Shown here: in pieces, positions 40,601 to 53,810 of the stretch
How the letters are laid out: each line of letters starts with the position of its first letter
Position numbering within the stretch: position 1 is the stretch's first letter
Origin: Liopterus haemorrhoidalis
Lineage: Eukaryota; Arthropoda; Insecta; Coleoptera; Dytiscidae
Length of the DNA: 64,000 nucleotides
Assembly (NCBI GenBank): GCA_963971575.1
Contig: OZ020618.1
Span: forward strand, 32,280,731 to 32,344,730
Direction: 5' to 3'
Made by a program: the position numbers and the translations under genes
Notes under the pieces: generated by a model
What the model saw: only the letters and a program-made list of their open reading frames with translations
Told to the model about the DNA's origin: nothing
Databases searched by the model: none

Positions 40601-42395
40601 ATATTATTGACAGAAAATAGCAACGAAATAGTTGAATTTTCCAAATTCATGTTTTACTTAAAAACTGGCTAAGCGCAACACGTTTTAGAAGTACATAACA
40701 CTTATTTTGGTTTCTGACCAAGAATTTTGATATTATTGACAGAAAATAGCAACGAAATAGTTGAATTTTCCAAATTTATGTTTTACTTGAAAACTGGTTA
40801 AGCGCAACACGTTTTAGAAGTACATAACACTTATTTTGGTTTCTGACCAAGAATTTTGATATTATTGACAGAAAATAGCAACGAAATAGTTGAATTTTCA
40901 AAATTCAAGTTTTACTTGAAATCTGGTTAAGCGCAACATGTTTTAGAAGATACATAACACTTATTTTGGTTTCTGACCAAGAATTTTGATATTATTGACA
41001 GAAAATAGCAACGAAATAGTTGAATTTTCAAAATTCAAGTTTTACTTGAAAACTGGTTAAGCGCAACACGTTTTAGAAGTACATAACACTTATTTTGGTT
41101 TCTGACCAAGAATTTTGATATTATTGACAGAAAATAGCAACGAAATAGTTGAATTTTCAAAATTCAAGTTTTACTTGAAAACTGGTTAAGCGCAACACGT
41201 TTTAGAAGTACATAACACTTATTTTGGTTTCTGACCAAGAATTTTGATATTATTGACAGAAAATAGCAACGAAATAGTTGAATTTTCAAAATTCAAGTTT
41301 TACTTGAAAACTGGTTAAGCGCAACATGTTTTAGAAGATACATAACACTTATTTTGGTTTCTGACCAAGAATTTTGATATTATTGACAGAAAATAGCAAC
41401 GAAATAGTTGAATTTTCAAAATTCAAGTTTTACTTGAAATCTGGTTAAGCGCAACATGTTTTAGAAGATACATAACACTTATTTTGGTTTCTGACCAAGA
41501 ATTTTGATATTATTGACAGAAAATAGCAACGAAATAGTTGAATTTTCAAAATTCAAGTTTTACTTGAAAACTGGTTAAGCGCAACATGTTTTAGAAGATA
41601 CATAACACTTATTTTGGTTTCTGACCAAGAATTTTGATATTATTGACAGAAAATAGCAACGAAATAGTTGAATTTTCAAAATTCAAGTTTTACTTGAAAA
41701 CTGGTTAAGCGCAACACGTTTTAGAAGTACATAACACTTATTTTGGTTTCTGACCAAGAATTTTGATATTATTGACAGAAAATAGCAACGAAATAGTTGA
41801 ATTTTCAAAATTCAAGTTTTACTTGAAAACTGGTTAAGCGCAACACGTTTTAGAAGTACATAACACTTATTTTGGTTTCTGACCAAGAATTTTGATATTA
41901 TTGACAGAAAATAGCAACGAAATAGTTGAATTTTCCAAATTCATGTTTTACTTAAAAACTGGCTAAGCGCAACATGTTTTAGAAGTACATAACACTTATT
42001 TTGGTTTCTGACCAAGAATTTTGATATTATTGACAGAAAATAGCAACGAAATAGTTGAATTTTCAAAATTCAAGTTTTACTTGAAAACTGGTTAAGCGCA
42101 ACATGTTTTAGAAGATACATAACACTTATTTTGGTTTCTGACCAAGAATTTTGATATTATTGACAGAAAATAGCAACGAAATAGTTGAATTTTCAAAATT
42201 CAAGTTTTACTTGAAAACTGGTTAAGCGCAACACGTTTTAGAAGTACATAACACTTATTTTGGTTTCTGACCAAGAATTTTGATATTATTGACAGAAAAT
42301 AGCAACGAAATAGTTGAATTTTCAAAATTCAAGTTTTACTTGAAATCTGGTTAAGCGCAACATGTTTTAGAAGATACATAACACTTATTTTGGTT

Positions 42396-42595
42396 NNNNN
42401 NNNNNNNNNNNNNNNNNNNNNNNNNNNNNNNNNNNNNNNNNNNNNNNNNNNNNNNNNNNNNNNNNNNNNNNNNNNNNNNNNNNNNNNNNNNNNNNNNNNN
42501 NNNNNNNNNNNNNNNNNNNNNNNNNNNNNNNNNNNNNNNNNNNNNNNNNNNNNNNNNNNNNNNNNNNNNNNNNNNNNNNNNNNNNNNNNNNNNNN
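42396..42595. other. Assembly gap of 200 N
   Basis: Exactly 200 N. The round size suggests a placeholder for a join of unknown length rather than a measured distance. The left flank stops inside a monomer at ...CTTATTTTGGTT. The right flank begins inside a monomer at CGCTTAACCAG, on the opposite strand. Any real sequence here could be far longer than 200 bp. Confidence 0.99.
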
Positions 42596-42724
42596 CGCTT
42601 AACCAGTTTTCAAGTAAAACTTGAATTTTGAAAATTCAACTATTTCTTTGCTATTTTCTGTCAATAATATCATAATTCTTGGTCAGAAACCAAAATTAGT
42701 GTTATGTACTTCTAAAACATGTTG
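42596..42724 (-). repeat. Example of commonest right monomer (R1)
   Basis: Exemplar of the main right type on the given strand: AAAACTTGAATTTTGAAAATTC, then CTATTTCTTTGC, AATAATATCAT and CCAAAATTAGTG. A common subvariant has AATACCAT instead of AATATCAT. Both core dyads are intact. It is the counterpart of left beta, with the four diagnostic substitutions listed for the right array. Confidence 0.92.
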
Positions 42725-42982
42725 CGCTTAACCAGTTTTCAAGTAAAACTTGAATTTTGAAAATTCAACTATTTCTTTGCTATTTTCTGTCAATAATACC
42801 ATAATTCTTGGTCAGAAACCAAAATTAGTGTTATGTACTTCTAAAACATGTTGCGCTTAACCAGTTTTCAAGTAAAACTTGAATTTTGAAAATTCAACTA
42901 TTTCTTTGCTATTTTCTGTCAATAATATCATAATTCTTGGTCAGAAACCAAAATTAGTGTTATGTACTTCTAAAACATGTTG

Positions 42983-43111
42983 CGCTTAACCAGTTTTCAA
43001 GTAAAACGTGAATTTGGAAAATTCAACTATTTCGTTGCTATTTTCTGTCAATAACATCATAATTCTTGGTCAGAAACCAAAATTAGTGTTATGTACTTCT
43101 AAAACATGTTG
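42983..43111 (-). repeat. Example of second right monomer type (R2)
   Basis: Carries AAAACGTGAATTTGGAAAATTC, TTTCGTTGC and AATAACATCAT. Reverse-complemented, its core reads TTTTCCAAATTCACG, which shares the CCAAATTCA change with left alpha. R2 is therefore probably the right-array relative of alpha, meaning the alpha/beta split predates the separation of the two arrays. A 130-bp form with GAATTTTGG occurs near 49200, 51785 and 60050, among others. Confidence 0.88.
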
Positions 43112-45046
43112 CGCTTAACCAGTTTTCAAGTAAAACTTGAATTTTGAAAGTTCAACTATTTCTTGGCTATTTTCTGTCAATAATACCATAATTCTTGGTC
43201 AGAAACCAAAATTAGTGTTATGTACTTCTAAAACATGTTGCGCTTAACCAGTTTTCAAGTAAACCGTGAATTTGGAAAATTCAACTATTTCGTTGCTATT
43301 TTCTGTCAATAACATCATAATTCTTGGTCTGAAACCAAAATTAGTGTTATGTACTTCTAAAACATGTTGCGCTTAACCAGTTTTCAGCTAAAACGTGAAT
43401 TTTGAAAATTCAACTATTTCGTTGCTATTTTCTGTCAATAACATCATAATTCTTGGTCAGAAACCAAAATTAGTGTTATGTACTTCTAAAACATGTTGCG
43501 CTTAACCAGTTTTCAAGTAAAACTTGAATTTTGAAAATTCAACGTTTTCTTTGCTATTTTCTGTCAATAATACCATAATTCTTGGTCAGAAACCAAAATT
43601 AGTGTTATGTACTTCTAAAACATGTTGCGCTTAACCAGTTTTCAAGTAAAACTTGAATTTTGAAAATTCAACTATTTCTTTGCTATTTTCTGTCAATAAT
43701 ATCATAATTCTTGGTCAGAAACCAAAATTAGTGTTATGTACTTCTAAAACATGTTGCGCTTAACCAGTTTTCAAGTAAAACTTGAATTTTGAAAATTCAA
43801 CTATTTCTTTGCTATTTTCTGTCAATAATATCATAATTCTTGGTCAGAAACCAAAATTAGTGTTATGTACTTCTAAAACATGTTGCGCTTAACCAGTTTT
43901 CAAGTAAAACTTGAATTTTGAAAATTCAACTATTTCTTTGCTATTTTCTGTCAATAATACCATAATTCTTGGTCAGAAACCAAAATTAGTGTTATGTACT
44001 TCTAAAACATGTTGCGCTTAACCAGTTTTCAAGTAAAACTTGAATTTTGAAAATTCAACTATTTCTTTGCTATTTTCTGTCAATAATATCATAATTCTTG
44101 GTCAGAAACCAAAATTAGTGTTATGTACTTCTAAAACATGTTGCGCTTAACCAGTTTTCAAGTAAAACGTGAATTTGGAAAATTCAACTATTTCGTTGCT
44201 ATTTTCTGTCAATAACATCATAATTCTTGGTCAGAAACCAAAATTAGTGTTATGTATTTCTAAAACATGTTGCGCTTAACCAGTTTTCAAGTAAAACTTG
44301 AATTTTGAAAGTTCAACTATTTGTTTGCTATTTTCTGTCAATAATACCATAATTCTTGGTCAGAAACCAAAATTAGTGTTATGTACTTCTAAAACATGTT
44401 GCGCTTAACCAGTTTTCAAGTAAAATTTGAATTTTGAAAATTCAACTATTTCTTTGCAATTTTCTGTCAATAATATCATAATTCTTGGTCAGAAACCAAA
44501 ATTAGTGTTATGTACTTCTAAAACATGTTGCGCTTAACCAGTTTTCAAGTAAAACGTGAATTTGGAAAATTCAACTATTTCGTTGCTATTTTCTGTCAAT
44601 AACATCATAATTCTTGGTCTGAAACCAAAATTAGTGTTATGTACTTCTAAAACATGTTGCGCTTAACCAGTTTTCAGCTAAAACGTGAATTTTGAAAATT
44701 CAACTATTTCGTTGCTATTTTCTGTCAATAACATCATAATTCTTGGTCAGAAACCAAAATTAGTGTTATGTACTTCTAAAACATGTTGCGCTTAACCAGT
44801 TTTCAAGTAAAACTTGAATTTTGAAAATTCAACTATTTCTTTGCTATTTTCTGTCAATAATATCATAATTCTTGGTCAGAAACCAAAATTAGTGTTATGT
44901 ACTTCTATAACATGTTGCGCTTAACCAGTTTTCAAGTAAAACTTGAATTTTGAAAATTCAACTATTTCTTTGCTATTTTCTGTCAATAATATCATAATTC
45001 TTGGTCAGAAACCAAAATTAGTGTTATGTACTTCTAAAACATGTTG

Positions 45047-45173
45047 CGCTTAACCAGTTTTCAAGTAAAACGTGAATTTTGGAAAATTCAACTTGTTCGT
45101 TGCTATTTTCTGTCAATAACATAATTCTTGGTCAGAAACCAAAATTAGTGTTATGTACTTCTAAAACATGTTG
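45047..45173 (-). repeat. 127-bp monomer with a 3-bp deletion
   Basis: An R2-like unit with the extra T (GAATTTTGG) but lacking three bases of AACATCATAATTC, which reads AACATAATTC at about 45120. It also has ACTTGTTCG for ACTATTTCG. It is the only unit of this length I noticed on the right, and it explains the 4126-bp spacing between CTATAAC at 44905 and 49031. Confidence 0.8.
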
Positions 45174-47229
45174 CGCTTAACCAGTTTTCAAGTAAAACGT
45201 GAATTTTGAAAATTCAACTATTTCTTTGCTATTTTCTGTCAATAATATCATAATTCTTGGTCAGAAACCAAAATTAGTGTTATGTACTTCTAAAACATGT
45301 TGCGCTTAACCAGTTTTCAAGTAAAACTTGAATTTTGAAAATTCAACTATTTCTTTGCTATTTTCTGTCAATAATATCATAATTCTTGGTCTGAAACCAA
45401 AATTAGTGTTATGTACTTCTAAAACATGTTGCGCTTAACCAGTTTTCAAGTAAAACTTGAATTTTGAAAATTCAACTATTTCTTTGCTATTTTCTGTCAA
45501 TAATATCATAATTCTTGGTCAGAAACCAAAATTAGTGTTATGTACTTCTAAAACATGTTGCGCTTAACCAGTTTTCAAGTAAAACTTGAATTTTGAAAAT
45601 TCAACTATTTCTTTGCTATTTTCTGTCAATAATATCATAATTCTTGGTCAGAAACCAAAATTAGTGTTATGTACTTCTAAAACATGTTGCGCTTAACCAG
45701 TTTTCAAGTAAAACTTGAATTTTGAAAATTCAACTATTTCTTTGCTATTTTCTGTCAATAATATCATAATTCTTGGTCAGAAACCAAAATAAGTGTTATG
45801 TACTTCTAAAACATGTTGCGCTTAACCAGTTTTCAAGTAAAACGTGAATTTGGAAAATTCAACTATTTCGTTGCTATTTTCTGTCAATAACATCATAATT
45901 CTTGGTCAGAAACCAAAATTAGTGTTATGTACTTCTAAAACATGTTGCGCTTAACCAGTTATAAAGTAAAACGTGAATTTGGAAAATTCAACTATTTCGT
46001 TGCTATTTTCTGTCAATAACATCATAATTCTTGGTCAGAAACCAAAATTAGTGTTATGTACTTCTAAAACATGTTGCGCTTAACCAGTTTTCAAGTAAAA
46101 CTTGAATTTTGAAAATTCAACTATTTCTTTGCTATTTTCTGTCAATAATACCATAATTCTTGGTCAGAAACCAAAATTAGTGTTATGTACTTCTAAAACA
46201 TGTTGCGCTTAACCAGTTTTCAAGTAAAACTTGAATATTGAAAATTCAACTATTTCTTTGCTATTTTCTGTCAATAATATCATAATTCTTGGTCAGAAAC
46301 CAAAATTAGTGTTATGTACTTCTAAAACATGTTGCGCTTAACCAGTTTTCAAGTAAAACTTGAATTTTGAAAATTCAACTATTTCTTTGCTATTTTCTGT
46401 CAATAATATCATAAATCTTGGTCAGAAACCAAAATTAGTGTTATGTACTTCTAAAACATGTTGCGCTTAACCAGTTTTCAAGTAAAACTTGAATTTTGAA
46501 AATTCAACTATTTCTTTGCTATTTTCTGTCAATAATACCATAATTCTTGGTCAGAAACCAAAATTAGTGTTATGTACTTCTAAAACATGTTGCGCTTAAC
46601 CAGTTTTCAAGTAAAACTTGAATTTTGAAAATTCAACTATTTCTTTGCTATTTTCTGTCAATAATATCATAATTCTTGGTCAGAAACCAAAATTAGTGTT
46701 ATGTACTTCTAAAACATGTTGCGCTTAACCAGTTTTCAAGTAAAACGTGAATTTGGAAAATTCAACTATTTCGTTGCTATTTTCTGTCAATAACATCATA
46801 ATTCTTGGTCAGAAACCAAAATTAGTGTTATGTACTTCTAAAACATGTTGCGCTTAACCAGTTTTCAAGTAAAACTTGAATTTTGAAAGTTCAACTATTT
46901 CTTTGCTATTTTCTGTCAATAATACCATAATTCTTGGTCAGAAACCAAAATTAGTGTTATGTACTTCTAAAACATGTTGCGCTTAACCAGTTTTCAAGTA
47001 AAATTTGAATTTTGAAAATTCAACTATTTCTTTGCAATTTTCTGTCAATAATATCATAATTCTTGGTCAGAAACCAAAATTAGTATTATGTACTTCTAAA
47101 ACATGTTGCGCTTAACCAGTTTTCAAGTAAAACGTGAATTTGGAAAATTCAACTATTTCGTTGCTATTTTCTGTCAATAACATCATAATTCTTGGTCAGA
47201 AACCAAAATTAGTGTTATGTACTTCTAAA

Positions 47230-50200
47230 ACATGTTGCGCTTAACCAGTTTTCAAGTAAAACTTGAATTTTGAAAATTCAACTATTTCTTTGTTATTTTC
47301 TATCAATAACATCATAATTCTTGGTCAGAAACCAAAATTAGTGTTATGTACTTCTAAAACATGTTGCGCTTAGCCAGTTTTCAAGTTAAACGTGAATTTG
47401 GAAAATTCAACTATTTCGTTACTATTTTCTGTCAATAACATCATAATTCTTGGTCTGAAACCAAAATTAGTGTTATGTACTTCTAAAACATGTTGCGCTT
47501 AACCAGTTTTCAGCTAAAACGTGAATTTTGAAAATTCAACTATTTCGTTGCTATTTTCTGTCAATAACATCATAATTCTTGGTCAGAAACCAAAATTAGT
47601 GTTATGTACTTCTAAAACATGTTGCGCTTAACCAGTTTTCAAGTAAAACGTGAATTTTGAAAATTCAACTATTTCGTTGCTATTTTCTGTCAATAACATC
47701 ATAATTCTTGGTCAGAAACCAAAATTAGTGTTATGTACTTCTAAAACATGTTGCGCTTAACCAGTTTTCAAGTAAAACTTGAATTTTGAAAATTCAACTA
47801 TTTCTTTGCTATTTTCTGTCAATAATATCATAATTCTTGGTCAGAAACCAAAATTAGTGTTATGTACTTCTAAAACATGTTGCGCTTAACCAGTTTTCAA
47901 GTAAAACTTGAATTTTGAAAATTCAACTATTTCTTTGCTATTTTCTGTCAATAATATCATAATTCTTGGTCAGAAACCAAAATTAGTGTTATGTACTTCT
48001 AAAACATGTTGCGCTTAACCAGTTTTCAAGTAAAACGTGAATTAGGAAAATTCAACTATTTCGTTACTATTTTCTGTCAATAACATCATAATTCTTGGTC
48101 AGAAACCAAAATTAGTGTTATGTACTTCTAAAACATGTTGCGCTTAGCCAGTTTTCAAGTAAAACGTGAATTTTGAAAATTCAACTATTTCGTTGCTATT
48201 TTATTTCATTAACATCATTATTCTTGGTCAGAAACCAAAATTAGTGTTATGTACTTCTAAAACATGTTGCGCTTAACCAGTTTTCAAGTAAAACTTGAAT
48301 TTTGAAAATTCAACTATTTCTTTGCTATTTTCTGTCAATAATATCATAATTCTTGGTCAAAAACCAAAATTAGTGTTATGTACTTCTAAAACATGTTGCG
48401 CTTAACCAGTTTTCAAGTAAAACTTGAATTTTGAAAGTTCAACTATTTCTTTGCTATTTTCTGTCAAAAATACCATAATTCTTGGTCAGAAACCAAAATT
48501 AGTGTTATGTACTTCTAAAACATGTTGCGCTTAACCAGTTTTCAAGTAAAATTTGAATTTTGAAAATTCAACTATTTCTTTGCAATTTTCTGTCAATAAT
48601 ATCATAATTCTTGGTCAGAAACCAAAATTAGTATTATGTACTTCTAAAACATGTTGCGCTTAACCAGTTTTCAAGTAAAACGTGAATTTGGAAAATTCAA
48701 CTATTTCGTTGCTATTTTCTGTCAATAACATCATAATTCTTGGTCTGAAACCAAAATTAGTGTTATGTACTTCTAAAACATGTTGCGCTTAACCAGTTTT
48801 CAGCTAAAACGTGAATTTTGAAAATTCAACTATTTCGTTGCTATTTTCTGTTAATAACATCATAATTCTTGGTCAGAAACCAAAATTAGTGTTATGTACT
48901 TCTAAAACATGTTGCGCTTAACCAGTTTTCAAGTAAAACTTGAATTTTGAAAATTCAACTATTTCTTTGCTATTTTCTGTCAATAATATCATAATTCTTG
49001 GTCAGAAACCAAAATTAGTGTTATGTACTTCTATAACATGTTGCGCTAAACCAGTTTTCAAGTAAAACTTGAATTTTGAAAATTCAACTATTTCTTTGCT
49101 ATTTTCTGTCAATAATATCATAATTCTTGGTCAGAAACCAAAATTAGTGTTATGTACTTCTAAAACATGTTGCGCTTAACCAGTTTTCAAGTAAAACGTG
49201 AATTTTGGAAAATTCAACTATTTTGTTGCTATTTTCTGTCAATAACATCATAATTCTTGGTCAGAAACCAAAATTAGTGTTATGTACTTCTAAAACATGT
49301 TGCGCTTAACCAGTTTTCAAGTAAAACTTGAATTTTGAAAATTCAACTATTTCTTTGCTATTTTCTGTCAATAATATCATAATTCTTGATCAGAAACCAA
49401 AATTAGTGTTATGTACTTCTAAAACATGTTGCGCTTAACCAGTTTTCAAGTAAAACTTGAATTTTGAAAATTCAACTATTTCTTTGCTATTTTCTGTCAA
49501 TAATATCATAATTCTTGGTCTGAAACCAAAATTAGTGTTATGTACTTCTAAAACATGTTGCGCTTAACCAGTTTTCAAGTAAAACTTGAATTTTGAAAAT
49601 TCAACTATTTCTTTGCTATTTTCTGTCAATAATATCATAATTCTTGGTCAGAAACCAAAATTAGTGTTATGTACTTCTAAAACATGTTGCGCTTAACCAG
49701 TTTTCAAGTAAAACTTGAATTTTGAAAATTCAACTATTTCTTTGCTATTTTCTGTCAATAATATCATAATTCTTGGTCAGAAACCAAAATTAGTGTTATG
49801 TACTTCTAAAACATGTTGCGCTTAACCAGTTTTCAAGTAAAACTTGAATTTTGAAAATTCAACTATTTCTTTGCTATTTTCTGTCAATAATATCATAATT
49901 CTTGGTCAGAAACCAAAATAAGTGTTATGTACTTCTAAAACATGTTGCGCTTAACCAGTTTTCAAGTAAAACGTGAATTTGGAAAATTCAACTATTTCGT
50001 TGCTATTTTCTGTCAATAACATCATAATTCTTGGTCAGAAACCAAAATTAGTGTTATGTACTTCTAAAACATGTTGCGCTTAACCAGTTTTCAAGTAAAA
50101 CGTGAATTTGGAAAATTCAACTATTTCGTTGCTATTTTCTGTCAATAACATCATAATTCTTGGTCAGAAACCAAAATTAGTGTTATGTACTTCTAAAACA
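47230..50200 (-). repeat. 23-monomer higher-order repeat, 2968 bp (reference copy)
   Basis: Ordered markers in this unit are TGTTATTTTC/TATC (47291), TTATTTCATT (48201), CTATAAC with GCTAAACC (49031) and AAAATAAGTG (49920). The first recurs at 50259 and the second at 51169, both +2968 (23 units plus 1). The whole marker series recurs at +13809 (61100, 62010, 62840, 63729). Near the right edge, 59872 to 62840 and 60761 to 63729 are again 2968 apart. A rare change, CTTGATCAG, is shared at 49385 and 63194 (+13809), so those two copies are closest relatives. Confidence 0.87.
48171..48245 (-). repeat. Most divergent right monomer variant
   Basis: Part of a unit carrying a cluster of changes: TTTTATTTCATTAACATCATTATTC where other R2-like units have TTTTCTGTCAATAACATCATAATTC. 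Identical clusters occur at 51169, 52976 and 62010, always at block-duplication offsets, so it arose once and was copied. The cluster covers the TGTCAA/TTGACA segment otherwise nearly invariant in both arrays. Confidence 0.82.
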
Positions 50201-53200
50201 TGTTGCGCTTAACCAGTTTTCAAGTAAAACTTGAATTTTGAAAATTCAACTATTTCTTTGTTATTTTCTATCAATAACATCATAATTCTTGGTCAGAAAC
50301 CAAAATTAGTGTTATGTACTTCTAAAACATGTTGCGCTTAGCCAGTTTTCAAGTTAAACGTGAATTTGGAAAATTCAACTATTTCGTTACTATTTTCTGT
50401 CAATAACATCATAATTCTTGGTCTGAAACCAAAATTAGTGTTATGTACTTCTAAAACATGTTGCGCTTAACCAGTTTTCAGCTAAAACGTGAATTTTGAA
50501 AATTCAACTATTTCGTTGCTATTTTCTGTCAATAACATCATAATTCTTGGTCAGAAACCAAAATTAGTGTTATGTACTTCTAAAACATGTTGCGCTTAAC
50601 CAGTTTTCAAGTAAAACGTGAATTTTGAAAATTCAACTATTTCGTTGCTATTTTCTGTCAATAACATCATAATTCTTGGTCAGAAACCAAAATTAGTGTT
50701 ATGTACTTCTAAAACATGTTGCGCTTAACCAGTTTTCAAGTAAAACTTGAATTTTGAAAATTCAACTATTTCTTTGCTATTTTCTGTCAATAATATCATA
50801 ATTCTTGGTCAGAAACCAAAATTAGTGTTATGTACTTCTAAAACATGTTGCGCTTAACCAGTTTTCAAGTAAAACTTGAATTTTGAAAATTCAACTATTT
50901 CTTTGCTATTTTCTGTCAATAATATCATAATTCTTGGTCAGAAACCAAAATTAGTGTTATGTACTTCTAAAACATGTTGCGCTTAACCAGTTTTCAAGTA
51001 AAACGTGAATTAGGAAAATTCAACTATTTCGTTACTATTTTCTGTCAATAACATCATAATTCTTGGTCAGAAACCAAAATTAGTGTTATGTACTTCTAAA
51101 ACATGTTGCGCTTAGCCAGTTTTCAAGTAAAACGTGAATTTTGAAAATTCAACTATTTCGTTGCTATTTTATTTCATTAACATCATTATTCTTGGTCAGA
51201 AACCAAAATTAGTGTTATGTACTTCTAAAACATGTTGCGCTTAACCAGTTTTCAAGTAAAACTTGAATTTTGAAAATTCAACTATTTCTTTGCTATTTTC
51301 TGTCAATAATATCATAATTCTTGGTCAAAAACCAAAATTAGTGTTATGTACTTCTAAAACATGTTGCGCTTAACCAGTTTTCAAGTAAAACGTGAATTTG
51401 GAAAATTCAACTATTTCGTTGCTATTTTCTGTCAATAACATCATAATTCTTGGTCAGAAACCAAAATTAGTGTTATGTACTTCTAAAACATGTTGCGCTT
51501 AACCAGTTTTCAAGTAAAACTTGAATTTTGAAAATTCAACTATTTCTTTGCTATTTTCTGTCAATAATATCATAATTCTTGGTCAGAAACCAAAATTAGT
51601 GTTATGTACTTCTAAAACATGTTGCGCTTAACCAGTTTTCAAGTAAAACTTGAGTTTTGAAAATTCAACTATTTCTTTGCTATTTTCTGTCAATAATATC
51701 ATAATTCTTGGTCAGAAACAAAAATTAGTGTTATGTACTTCTAAAACATATTGCGCTTAACCAGTTTTCAAGTAAAACGTGAATTTTGGAAAATTCAACT
51801 ATTTCGTTGCTATTTTCTGTCAATAACATCATAATTCTTGGTCAGAAACCAAAATTAGTGTTATGTACTTCTAAAACATGTTGCGCTTAACCAGTTTTCA
51901 AGTAAAACTTGAATTTTGAAAATTCAACTATTTCTTTGCTATTTTCTGTCAATAATATCATAATTCTTGGTCAGAAACCAAAATTAGTGTTATGTACTTC
52001 TAAAACATGTTGCGCTTAACCAGTTTTCAAGTAAAACTTGAATTTTGAAAATTCAACTATTTCTTTGTTATTTTCTATCAATAACATCATAATTCTTGGT
52101 CAGAAACCAAAATTAGTGTTATGTACTTCTAAAACATGTTGCGCTTAGCCAGTTTTCAAGTTAAACGTGAATTTGGAAAATTCAACTATTTCGTTACTAT
52201 TTTCTGTCAATAACATCATAATTCTTGGTCTGAAACCAAAATTAGTGTTATGTACTTCTAAAACATGTTGCGCTTAACCAGTTTTCAGCTAAAACGTGAA
52301 TTTTGAAAATTCAACTATTTCGTTGCTATTTTCTGTCAATAACATCATAATTCTTGGTCAGAAACCAAAATTAGTGTTATGTACTTCTAAAACATGTTGC
52401 GCTTAACCAGTTTTCAAGTAAAACGTGAATTTTGAAAATTCAACTATTTCGTTGCTATTTTCTGTCAATAACATCATAATTCTTGGTCAGAAACCAAAAT
52501 TAGTGTTATGTACTTCTAAAACATGTTGCGCTTAACCAGTTTTCAAGTAAAACTTGAATTTTGAAAATTCAACTATTTCTTTGCTATTTTCTGTCAATAA
52601 TATCATAATTCTTGGTCAGAAACCAAAATTAGTGTTATGTACTTCTAAAACATGTTGCGCTTAACCAGTTTTCAAGTAAAACTTGAATTTTGAAAATTCA
52701 ACTATTTCTTTGCTATTTTCTGTCAATAATATCATAATTCTTGGTCAGAAACCAAAATTAGTGTTATGTACTTCTAAAACATGTTGCGCTTAACCAGTTT
52801 TCAAGTAAAACGTGAATTAGGAAAATTCAACTATTTCGTTACTATTTTCTGTCAATAACATCATAATTCTTGGTCAGAAACCAAAATTAGTGTTATGTAC
52901 TTCTAAAACATGTTGCGCTTAGCCAGTTTTCAAGTAAAACGTGAATTTTGAAAATTCAACTATTTCGTTGCTATTTTATTTCATTAACATCATTATTCTT
53001 GGTCAGAAACCAAAATTAGTGTTATGTACTTCTAAAACATGTTGCGCTTAACCAGTTTTCAAGTAAAACTTGAATTTTGAAAATTCAACTATTTCTTTGC
53101 TATTTTCTGTCAATAATATCATAATTCTTGGTCAAAAACCAAAATTAGTGTTATGTACTTCTAAAACATGTTGCGCTTAACCAGTTTTCAAGTAAAACGT

Positions 53201-53810
53201 GAATTTGGAAAATTCAACTATTTCGTTGCTATTTTCTGTCAATAACATCATAATTCTTGGTCAGAAACCAAAATTAGTGTTATGTACTTCTAAAACATGT
53301 TGCGCTTAACCAGTTTTCAAGTAAAACTTGAATTTTGAAAATTCAACTATTTCTTTGCTATTTTCTGTCAATAATATCATAATTCTTGGTCAGAAACCAA
53401 AATTAGTGTTATGTACTTCTAAAACATGTTGCGCTTAACCAGTTTTCAAGTAAAACTTGAATTTTGAAAATTCAACTATTTCTTTGCTATTTTCTGTCAA
53501 TAATATCATAATTCTTGGTCAGAAACAAAAATTAGTGTTATGTACTTCTAAAACATATTGCGCTTAACCAGTTTTCAAGTAAAACGTGAATTTTGGAAAA
53601 TTCAACTATTTCGTTGCTATTTTCTGTCAATAACATCATAATTCTTGGTCAGAAACCAAAATTAGTGTTATGTACTTCTAAAACATGTTGCGCTTAACCA
53701 GTTTTCAAGTAAAACTTGAATTTTGAAAATTCAACTATTTCTTTGCTATTTTCTGTCAATAATATCATAATTCTTGGTCAGAAACCAAAATTAGTGTTAT
53801 GTACTTCTAA
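50200..53810 (-). repeat. 14-monomer tandem duplication (1807 bp x2)
   Basis: TGTTATTTTC (50259/52066), TTATTTCATT (51169/52976) and GAAACAAAAATT (51715/53522) each recur exactly 1807 bp apart (14 units plus 1). Few differences are visible between copies, for example CTTGAGTTTTG near 51652 against CTTGAATTTTG in the second. The copies are adjacent; ends are approximate. Confidence 0.87.

Larger units (their letters stand above)
1..42395 (+). repeat. Left satellite array, ~328 monomers of 129/130 bp
   Basis: This is an uninterrupted head-to-tail tandem array; plus is defined here by the monomer beginning ACCAAGAATTTTGAT. Unit starts at 1, 130, 259, 388 and 517 give the 129-bp period. From 1 to 41882 the distance equals 324 units plus 85 extra bases, so about a quarter of the units carry the 1-bp insertion that makes them 130 bp. 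A beta unit has 37 G/C in 129 bp (28.7%). Units differ from each other at only a few positions. There is no interruption, transposon or unique sequence anywhere, and the array runs off the left edge of the window. All three plus frames have a stop in every monomer, and on the minus strand two frames have a stop near GAAACCAAAATAA and a third has one TGA per monomer, so it is not coding. Position in centromeric or pericentromeric heterochromatin is inferred only from length and homogeneity. Confidence 0.98.

Noticed and set aside
42390..42602. A 70-codon open frame across the gap
   Set aside because: Its codons are nearly all N; it is open only because unknown bases give no stop codons.
42983..43111. 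CENP-B box, from TTTCGTTG in R2 units and its complement in left units
   Set aside because: Only the first half resembles the box. The following bases are CTATTTTCTG, and the needed CGGG core is absent in every unit I checked.
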